From contig JBNJEM010000185.1 in the NCBI GenBank assembly GCA_051745935.1, positions 1 through 11,857 of the forward strand: a stretch of DNA of 11,857 bases, given 5' to 3'. Numbering within the stretch: the first letter of the stretch is position 1; every line of letters starts with the position of its first letter. Source of the DNA: JBNJEM01 sp051745935 (lineage in GTDB: Bacteria; Planctomycetota; Planctomycetia; Pirellulales; Pirellulaceae). This document shows, piece after piece, positions 1 through 6,900 of this stretch. Made by a program: the position numbers and the translations under genes. The notes under the pieces are model-generated. The model was not told the origin of the DNA. It did not search any database and saw only the letters and a program-made list of their open reading frames with translations.

Positions 1-14
1 TGGGATGGGAAAAA

Positions 15-104
15 CTTTAGGTCCTTGTGGCCTGTTTTGTTGCGCCTTGCGTCCTTGCCCGCGTCGAATCAAGGACCTCAGGGACTGAAAGGACCAAAGG
101 GAAC
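15..104. repeat. Degenerate inverted and tandem GGTCCTT/AAGGACC repeats
   Basis: AGGTCCTTG at 19-27 is perfectly inverted as CAAGGACCT at 70-78. GTCCTTG recurs directly at 51-57, and AAGGACC recurs at 89-95. Positions 71-104 read as imperfect 8-9 bp units (AAGGACCTC, AGGGACTGA, AAGGACCA, AAGGGAAC). The left arm can pair with either right copy, so alternative hairpins are possible. Function is unknown. It could be a small intergenic repeat family, since a related palindrome lies at 2844-2861. Confidence 0.5.
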
Positions 105-157
105 ACGGCGCACCGGGCTCACGCGTGAAAAAAGCCGCGCGGCGTCTTCCGTTTCTT

Positions 158-187
158 CATCCGTGGGTCCGTCCTGCCATCCGTGGG
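158..187. repeat. Short direct repeat CATCCGTGGG x2
   Basis: CATCCGTGGG occurs at 158-167 and again at 178-187, a 20 bp period. Two copies only, with no associated gene. It may be a fragment of an intergenic repeat or chance. Confidence 0.4.
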
Positions 188-785
188 CCGATCATGGGAC
201 CTGGAGCACCGCGAATGACCGTCACGGCGGGGGGGGGAGAGGTCCAGGGTTTGAAAGGAGGACGCGCAACAAATGCTGTAAGCCTACTCCCGCTCGTTTA
301 CCCAATTTCCGGGATTTTGGCCAGCCCAGCGGGAGCTTGGGCCTTTCGGTGAAGGAGTTCGACCAGACGAGGGGGAGGCTGTAAAAAAATGTACACTATC
401 GGGACGGAAAAGGGGCGTGGGGGGCCTTGGTCATAACATGCTCCGCGCGAGGCCAAACGGGGAGTGTTTGTGCACTATGTTTGTGGCGATGCGGCGGAAG
501 TCCAGGCAGACTAGGAAGGACAGTTAAATTTTATCTCCGCCGCGCTGTCAGCTTTTCAAATACCCGCTAGCACTCTTGTGCGGGGGGCACGGCCGGGCGA
601 GTATGCCCCGCCCCGGGCCCATATTCATCGATTGAAGAGCCCGGCACGTTCCACGGCCGTCATTGGGCCCTGTATTCGCGGAAACCAGTCTCGGGAGTGT
701 GGCGCGTGTCCCGGTACGAGAACTGGTCCACTGGTTGTAAGAGGCCCAACCGCGGATCCATCGGTGCAAACGGATCCATTTCAGG

Positions 786-2207
786 GTGATACGTGTCTGG
801 CCCTTCCGGCAGCGTTCGAATCTGCGGCGCGGGCTCAAGCGTCTCCGCCGCGAAGGCTTCCGGCACGTCCACGTGTTCGAGACGCCCGAGAAGGTCGATG
901 CGGCCACCATCGAACGCGTGCCGCTGTGGAACGACAAACGCGACGAGCACGGGCCGTTCGACATCATCGGCGGTGTGCATGGCTGCTGCGATGAACTGGA
1001 GCAACTGCTCGCCGATCTGGGCTACGAGGCGAGGGAGGCGGATGAAGACATTCCGGTGTGGGGCCGACGCTTCTACGCTCACCCCGAAGGGCGAAAGGCT
1101 GTGTTCCTCGGCGACCTGGTCGACCGCGGCCCACGGATCCTCGATACGGTCCGACTGGTGCGGAACATGGTCGCGGCGGGGACCGCCATCTGCGTGCCGA
1201 AGCTCGTCTGCGAAGAGAAGCACATGGGATCGCGAGCCGTGGTGATCGTCTGCCGCGACGCCGGCACCGCTGGCGAGCGGTTCGGTGTGGACACCGGCGA
1301 GACAGGAATCGTTTACACTCGCACCGGCCGACGGTTTTTTGACGACCGCGAGCTGGAAGAAGCCATGCTGGCCCGCGTCCGAGCCGCCATGGACGTGGCT
1401 GGGCTCTGGGACGAGTTCAGCACGTCCTGGGCTTGCCTCGACTGTGAGCTGATGCCATGGTCCGCCAAGGCCCAGGAACTGGTGCGGTCACAGTACGCCG
1501 CCGTGGGCGCAGCGGCTCGGGCGTCGCTGCCGGCAGCAGTCTCGGCCCTGGACCAGGCCCGTGAACGGCTGGGCGAAGACGACGACGTGGTCGCACTACT
1601 CGACCGCTTCGCTGGTCGGCAAGAGGCAATCGAGAAGTACGTGGCTGCGTACCAGCACTACTGCTGGCCCGTGGCGGGCCTGGACGACCTGAAGCTCGCG
1701 CCCTTCCACCTGCTGGCGACCGAGGGAAAGGTGCATCTCGACCGCGACCATGTATGGCACATGGACACTCTGGCCAAGGCCTGCGCCCAGTATGAGCAGC
1801 TCCTGCTGGCCACGCCGTATCAGGTGATCGACGTGACGGACGCCGACAGCTGCGCCGACGGTACGAGCTGGTGGCTGGAACTGACCAGCCGAGGCGGCGA
1901 GGGCATGGTCGTCAAACCGTTGCACTTCGTCATCCACGGCAAGAAGGGGCTGGGTCAGCCGGCCGTGAAGTGCCGTGGCCGAGAGTACCTGCGGATCATC
2001 TACGGCCCGAACTACGACAGCCCCGAGAACCTCGACCGCCTGCGTCAGCGTGGTTTGGGCGCCAAGCGGTCCCTCGCCCTGCGCGAGTTCGCCCTGGGCA
2101 TCGAGTCGCTCGAACGCTTCGTCCGCCGTGAGCCGCTCCGGCGTGTTCATGAGTGCGTCTTCGGCGTCCTGGCGATGGAAAGCGAACCGGTTGACCCGAG
2201 GCTGTGA
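786..2207 (+). pseudogene. Polynucleotide kinase-phosphatase (Pnkp) remnant, ligase motifs retained
   Basis: Intact bacterial Pnkp is about 850-870 residues: a 5' kinase, a calcineurin-like 2',3' phosphatase and an ATP-dependent ligase. It repairs cleaved RNA with the methyltransferase Hen1. This frame has 473 codons. Residues about 10-58 match the end of the kinase domain, and the P-loop part is absent. Residues 59-138 are the start of the phosphatase: GGVHGCCDEL at 62-71, where the family has GDVHG, then GDLVDRGP at 109-116. At V137-P138, exactly where GNHD should follow, the sequence jumps to the ligase nucleophile motif CEEKHMGSR (142-150, Lys145). By comparison with Clostridium thermocellum Pnkp, roughly 280 residues are missing. 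Ligase motifs GEGMVVKP (371-378) and KCRGREYLR (395-403) and the natural C-terminus remain. The GTG at 786 lacks a clear SD and is only the open-frame limit. Phosphatase and kinase are almost certainly dead. A residual ligase is possible but also lacks its N-terminal part. No Hen1 gene is in the window. Confidence 0.9.
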
Positions 2208-2452
2208 GGATTCGGGGGGCCAAGCGAGCGGGGATCACCTTCGATTCGTGTGACACGCCCACCGTCCAGCTCGGCGGCATGTCCTTCTCGCCGGAGGTGT
2301 TGTGCGGCATTCTCCATGCGATGGGATGGATAGGCGGCACGCACACGATGCGGTATCCTGCTCACTATCACACCAGTGGAATGGGGCCCGTTTACCCACA
2401 GCGTTTCAAAAGCTTCCCGAAAGACGACATCAAAGAGGCCCGACCCCTTTGA
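2204..2452 (+). CDS. Hypothetical 82-residue ORF overlapping the Pnkp stop
   Basis: GTG at 2204-2206 overlaps the TGA stop of the Pnkp remnant in a GTGA arrangement typical of translational coupling. The 82-residue product has no signal peptide, membrane segment or motif that I recognise. It contains two Cys and several His. Third codon positions are mostly G or C in the first two thirds and less so towards the end. It may be a real small gene, a remnant, or chance open frame in GC-rich DNA. The overlap is the only positive evidence. Confidence 0.25.
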   Translation: MRIRGAKRAGITFDSCDTPTVQLGGMSFSPEVLCGILHAMGWIGGTHTMRYPAHYHTSGMGPVYPQRFKSFPKDDIKEARPL

Positions 2453-2535
2453 TCCAATGTACGCGGCTCCAGGCAAGAACCGACTTCCAAGGTAGTTTCT
2501 GCTTACGATCCCGCGCGGTCAACAGCTCGGCTTAT

Positions 2536-2565
2536 CTGACGAGAAAGCCACATACGTGTTACAAT
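2536..2565 (+). promoter_or_regulatory. Candidate sigma70-type promoter
   Basis: CTGACG at 2536-2541 (four of six to the -35 consensus) is separated by 18 bp from TACAAT at 2560-2565 (five of six to the -10 consensus). Transcription would begin near 2572, about 45 bases before an SD-preceded ATG at 2617. Planctomycete promoters are poorly defined and such matches occur by chance, so this rests mainly on the coincidence with the downstream SD and ATG. Confidence 0.35.
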
Positions 2566-2616
2566 GCAGTCAACGTTTTAGCCGTCTGAAATGGGGCAGC
2601 GGTACGGAGGGTGTTC

Positions 2617-2709
2617 ATGGGGGCGCTGGCCCAAACGCAGGCCTCCATCCGCTGGAACGATCCACGGCAGTTCGACCGTCAGCGGAGCGAACTGCCGCCT
2701 TGCGGTTAA
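2617..2709 (+). CDS. Possible 30-residue small ORF with strong ribosome site
   Basis: ATG at 2617 is preceded by GGAGG at 2606-2610, a near-perfect Shine-Dalgarno sequence at usable spacing, and by the candidate promoter at 2536-2565. The frame is 30 codons to a TAA at 2707-2709, encoding a polar peptide that begins MGALAQTQAS and ends ELPPCG. I do not recognise it. It could be a small protein, a leader peptide, or the surviving 5' end of a larger gene whose remainder has decayed, as the following ~400 bp looks non-coding. Confidence 0.3.
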   Translation: MGALAQTQASIRWNDPRQFDRQRSELPPCG

Positions 2710-3135
2710 ACGATTGCGTATTGCCGCTTGTAAAGGGGGATGACGCTTCCATTCTGCTGCAGATGGCTAAACAATTACCAATTGGCAAAAAGCGGCGGCG
2801 CGAGGCGGACCGTCCCGGACGATTCCGGGCGCAATGCGTTTCCAGGACCCTTTGGGGTCCTCGTGCGTCGACACAAATCAACGTGATGTGGATGACGGTT
2901 TTCCGCAGCGGCAAGCTGGACAGTAGTTGCGGAGTGTCGAAGATTTTCGAGACGCACCGATGCTCTCAGAGCCAAAAGCGAGGCGGGGCTTGAACCAGCG
3001 TCGGTGCCCCGGGTGATGGTTTGATCTCGCAGGACACGTCGCCAGGGAGCGCGCGACGAGTGGAACGCGTGCCCTAGCGGAAGATGCGGTCGAACATCAC
3101 GCCAGCGTGTGGTCGAAAACACGAGAGGAATTCAC
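2710..3135. other. Intergenic stretch upstream of the DUF4058 gene
   Basis: About 425 bp with no supportable gene. The open frames here overlap on both strands, lack ribosome sites and have no family resemblance. It contains one short perfect hairpin at 2844-2861. The minus strand around 2980-3000 superficially resembles a tRNA T-arm but does not fold as a tRNA. No clear promoter for the DUF4058 gene could be picked out. Confidence 0.5.
2844..2861. repeat. Perfect 7-bp stem hairpin, AGGACCC/GGGTCCT
   Basis: AGGACCC (2844-2850) and GGGTCCT (2855-2861) flank a TTTG loop. No T-run follows on either strand, so a standard intrinsic terminator is unlikely. The core resembles the GGTCC/GGACC arms of the repeats at 15-104, suggesting related intergenic palindromes. 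Confidence 0.4.
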
Positions 3136-3867
3136 ATGCCCCTTCGCGACCATTTCCATCCACCTCTCAGTGAATTCACGTCGTGGGAAGGGCTCCATGG
3201 CGGATGGCCGATGGTTATTGTGCAGCATCTTGGAGAAAAGCTGCCAACCCAATACATTGCCGAGCCTCGCGTCCACTTGGGGACGCATGTGGAAGTCGAT
3301 GTTGCTACGTTTGGACAGGAAAGAACCGGTCACGGCCCGGCAAAGCCTGCTCGGATCGAAGCGGCAACGCCCCTGTGGACCCCCGCGGAGCCGACCATGG
3401 CGGTAGAAACCGAATTGGCGGATTTCGATGAGTACGAGGTGCGTGTGTACGACGTTGCCCACCATAGGCGCTTAGTGGCGGCCGTCGAAATCATCAGCCC
3501 CGCAAACAAGGATCGCGAGGAGAATCGTTATCAGTTCACGGCCAAGTGTGCGGCTCTATTGCGGCAAGGGGTGTCGCTTGTGATGGTCGATTTAGTCACC
3601 GTGCGCAACTTCAACTTGTATGCTGGCCTGTTGCAGCTCATTGGCGAGTCAGACCCCGCCCTCGGCGACGAGCCGCCCACAACATACGCCGCCGCATGTC
3701 GTTGGCGACCACATGGCACGAGTCGCTGGCTGGAAGTGTGGCATCATGCGCTGGCGCTGGGTCAGCCGCTCCCCTGTCTTCCTCTGTGGTTGACCAATGA
3801 GTTGGCTATCCCGCTGGATCTGGAAGCGAGTTACGAGCGGACCTGCCGCGATCTTCGCATCACGTGA
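3136..3867 (+). CDS. DUF4058 family protein
   Basis: A full-length 243-residue member of DUF4058, a family of unknown function common in planctomycetes and cyanobacteria. The ATG at 3136 is chosen because GAGAGGAA at 3123-3130 is a good ribosome site and the peptide then starts MPLRDHFHPPL, as I recall for planctomycete members. The in-frame GTG at 3109 would add nine unsupported residues. Diagnostic segments are an N-terminal WEGLHGGWP (17-25), EPRVHLGTHVEVDVATF (43-59), and the core VEIISPANKDREENRYQF (117-134) followed by Lys138, GVSLVMVDL (145-153) and a WLTNELAIPLDL stretch (218-229) near the end. The E..SP, Lys, GV and Asp order recalls the Uma2 PD-(D/E)XK-like fold, which is my inference. 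No signal peptide or membrane segment. It appears monocistronic and converges on the giant gene. No decay is visible. Confidence 0.88.
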   Translation: MPLRDHFHPPLSEFTSWEGLHGGWPMVIVQHLGEKLPTQYIAEPRVHLGTHVEVDVATFGQERTGHGPAKPARIEAATPLWTPAEPTMAVETELADFDEYEVRVYDVAHHRRLVAAVEIISPANKDREENRYQFTAKCAALLRQGVSLVMVDLVTVRNFNLYAGLLQLIGESDPALGDEPPTTYAAACRWRPHGTSRWLEVWHHALALGQPLPCLPLWLTNELAIPLDLEASYERTCRDLRIT

Positions 3868-3894
3868 TTTCTCGCTCGGCTGGCCGTTCCGAGG

Positions 3895-3911
3895 TTGCCA
3901 GGGCATGGCAA
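3895..3911. terminator. Candidate bidirectional hairpin between convergent genes
   Basis: TTGCCA (3895-3900) and TGGCAA (3906-3911) form a perfect 6-bp stem around a GGGCA loop. It lies 28 bp past the DUF4058 stop and 20 bp past the stop of the minus-strand giant gene, in the only 63 bp between these convergent genes. There is no T-tract on either side and the stem is short, so it is a weak candidate supported mainly by position. Confidence 0.35.
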
Positions 3912-3930
3912 GCTTGACACACTCGACGCG

Positions 3931-6900
3931 CTACTTCCTGGTTGGCGAACGTCCCATGAGCACCCATAACGAGACAACCAGCAGGGCCAACCCGAATACG
4001 CCCGCGGGTAGCAGGAATAGCCACGCCGTGCCCGCGACGGCTGCCAACCACGGCCAACCACGATAGGCAAGCACAGCGGCGTCAGGTCGCCGCAATCCGT
4101 AAACCGCCGCCGCGGCCAGCACCAGGCACAGGCCAGCCCAGACCACGGCAATCAGAAACCGGTCCAAGTCTTCGTGCCGGACATTCAGGACGAGACGCGG
4201 CTGGCCGTGAAGTTTGCGAAAATGGTACGGGCTCCCCTTCAAGTCCAGGTGCAAATCGAGGGACGGGGACCTGGTCCCGGCCCCTGGGGCGGCCCGTACG
4301 GCCTTCCCATCCTGTTGCGGCTCGGCCTTGGTTCGTTGTTCCGTCTCAGACACCGTGTCGACAGCCGCCGCTTTCTCCTCTGATTGAGGCGACTTGGAGG
4401 GTCGTTGGGACCTGTCGACGTCCTGCTGACCACGGTCCTCCCGTTGAATCGATTTGAGCCTGTCCAATTGCTCGGCGGCTTGCTCACGCAATCTTCCTCG
4501 TTGTTGTTCCGGACGGCCGCCGGCCTCCTCCCGCCGTCCCTTTCCCGCATCTTTTCCTGAATGCTTTGCTGAATCTTTTTCTGAATCCTTCCGTGGCTCT
4601 TTGGGCTCGGTCTTCTCATCGTCATCGTCATCGTCATCGTCATCATCGTCATCATCGTCATCATCGGCGGCGTCGCGTTCTTCCGCGAGCGTCTCGAAGC
4701 GTTGCTTCAAACCGGCAGGGACTTTGGCACGTTCTGATTCCGCCGCCGGCGGCTTGAAATATCGGCTCGCATCGTCGCCGCTTGGCGGCGTGCCGGTCTT
4801 GATCTCCTCCAATCGCCTGATCTCGGCCTCGATTTGCCGCGCCTGTTCCTGAACATCCGGGGCATTCTTGGCATCGACCTGAGCGCTCTGCCCGGCATAC
4901 TCCTGGAGCGCCGAGCCGAGTTGTTTGAGGTTGTATTGCGCTTTTCGTGCCGCTCCCGACTTGCCTTTCTTGCTGGCCACCCGCGTCATCTGACGCAATT
5001 CGTCCAGAAAAGACAACTTCCGCTCTTCCTGCTGGTACGACGCGGCGACCTTTTCCAGGTTGCTTTCATCGCCGGCCAAGCTGACCCGATATTCCCGCGG
5101 CAAGAACACGGTCCACAGTGTGCGCGAGACCGGGACGTCGCTGAGGATTCGAGGAGCCGGCGGGCGCACCTCGGTCCAGCGGCCCAGCGGTTCTTCCAGG
5201 CGGCCCGAGTAGATCATGACCACCTTGGAGGAGAAGTCGCCGGCCGAGGTTTTCTGCAGCGGAAGCAAAGTAATTACACGGCCTTGGCGCCGGAGCTTCG
5301 CCGGTCGTACCGGCTGGCCCGATACGTGCACGGACCACACCTGGCTCTCCGGCGGCAATTCCATTTCCAGGAACTGCAGCGTGAAGTTGCGGATGCTGTA
5401 GGCGGCGCGAGCGCGATAGCGGCCGTCGGCATGCATGACCGTGGTCAAGTCAACCAGGTTGATACTGGCCACCAGCCCAGTCTCCTGTTCCCGCACCCGG
5501 CGTTGCCACACCACGCGGGCGTCCTCGTCGGTAATTCGATATGCCCCGACAGCTTGCCGGCGGACATCTTCAGCCAGACCTTCCGGTATCGAGTCGATCG
5601 AAATCCGCGTCGCGCCACGGACCGTGGCGGCGGTGAACTCGTCGATGGTCAGGTTCTCCAGGACAAGATGATTCCGCGACCGTTCCACATCGAGGGGGCG
5701 AAAAACGGCGGCCGGCACCGCGCCGTCACTCGGCAGAGGCAAAGTCTGAAGGAGGCGCAGACAGTAGTCGCCCCGCACCGGTCGCTGCAACTCAATGTCC
5801 CAGACGCGGCCGAGTTCCGTGACGTCGGAGCGGACCTGTCGAATCTGCTCACCCTGGCACTCGATATCATCGCCCAACCATTCGGGAGTTACGACTCGGA
5901 ATCGCGAACGCCCCGCCTGTCGAACCTTGAAATCGATCTGGCTGGCATATGCCACCGCCCCCTCGCCAACACTGACCACCGTTGTGATTTCGCTGTTCAC
6001 GCGAGAGGTGGCCGGGGCAAGCCGCAGACGAAGTTCTTCAGGCAGTTCGTGATACTGAAAGGCGTAATCCACCGACTCGCCGTCGTCCATATGCAGGCTA
6101 CCATCCAATGCGGTCGGATCGACGGGGTCGGCGCCGCCGCTGCTGGTGAGAATGCCCTGTAAATCGTCATCCAAATAGATCGCCAGTTGGCCCCGTTGGA
6201 CCTGGACGCCTTGGGCCGTGACGCGCGGCACGACGAACTCTGATTCGGCCGAGTCGCGCGCCAGCGAACCGCTCACCGTCAGGTCCAGTTCGCCGGTAAC
6301 GGGTTCACTCAGTTTTACTTTTAACCGGTGGCCCTTTTCGTCGCGATCGATGAACCAGTCGGCATCCGAGGGAACACGAACTCGAGACAATCTCAGCGAC
6401 GCCGGCAGCCGCAGCTCGAGATCGGGAATGGGGGCCTCGGAGATGCGGGCGGTCAACAGGCTCCGAACAAGGACCTGCCGCGCCATCACGGCCACGGCAG
6501 TGCGATCGGTCACTTCCACTCGTGGCCGATGGCGTTTCACCCGCAAGAGCAGCCGCCACGGCCGCGAGTTGTACCGGTACGCCGAGAGCACGGTGCAGGT
6601 ATCATGCGGTTCCCGCGGCCACTCAACTCCCCCGTGATTGATCCGGTCCAGCCCCCGTGCCTCATTCACGCCCACGCGAAACTGGTCGGCGGAACCGAGC
6701 GCAAGGCGTCCGGTTTCTCGCACGACGCCAAGCGGTTCAAGGCCCTGGATCTCAATCTCCCCCGGATCATGGTCGCGGCGAAAAGACTGAATGCTTACAT
6801 CCGTGCTGGTTGCCAGCTCGGTCTTGAGTGAAATGACGAGCTGCCGCGGCCCGGCATCCGCGCCGGCGGCGGGGTCGGTTTCGATCGACCAGTCCGCCAC

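Larger units (their letters stand above)
1..785. other. Intergenic region without a supportable gene
   Basis: No reading frame here has a convincing start, ribosome site or recognisable family. The short frames are rich in Arg, Pro, Gly and Ser, as expected of non-coding GC-rich DNA read at random. The left end holds degenerate GGTCCTT/AAGGACC repeats, a direct repeat near 158-187 and a run of nine G at 229-237. The part nearest the Pnkp remnant (about 660-800) can be read on the minus strand as a fairly natural-looking peptide tail ending in a stop at 660, with a stretch rich in Asp, Pro and Met. I cannot assign it to a family. Kinase-domain homology expected upstream of the Pnkp remnant is not visible here in the plus-strand frame continuing from 786. 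Confidence 0.55.

Noticed and set aside
25..384. A 119-codon plus-strand frame at the left end
   Set aside because: It runs through the degenerate repeats, lacks a ribosome site and has a random GC-rich composition.
548..967. Minus-strand frame with an IRGWASYN string like group II intron maturases
   Set aside because: The match is a handful of residues, no reverse-transcriptase motifs or intron RNA structure are present, and most of the frame is antisense to the Pnkp remnant.
660..1223. Minus-strand 187-codon frame opposite the Pnkp remnant
   Set aside because: Most of it is antisense to clear Pnkp coding sequence. Only its C-terminal tail lies outside and cannot be assigned to a family.
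2975..3035. Minus-strand tRNA suggested by a GGTTCAAGCC T-arm-like string
   Set aside because: The T-stem has a mismatch, and the only acceptor-like pairing spans about 45 bases, too short, with no anticodon arm.
3109..3135. GTG at 3109 as the DUF4058 start
   Set aside because: The ATG at 3136 has a good GAGAGGAA ribosome site and gives the N-terminus I recall for planctomycete members, while the GTG has no SD.
4834..6162. A 442-codon plus-strand frame inside the giant gene
   Set aside because: It lies antisense to well-formed repeat modules of the minus-strand protein, has no ribosome site or recognisable domain, and long antisense frames are expected in GC-rich coding DNA.
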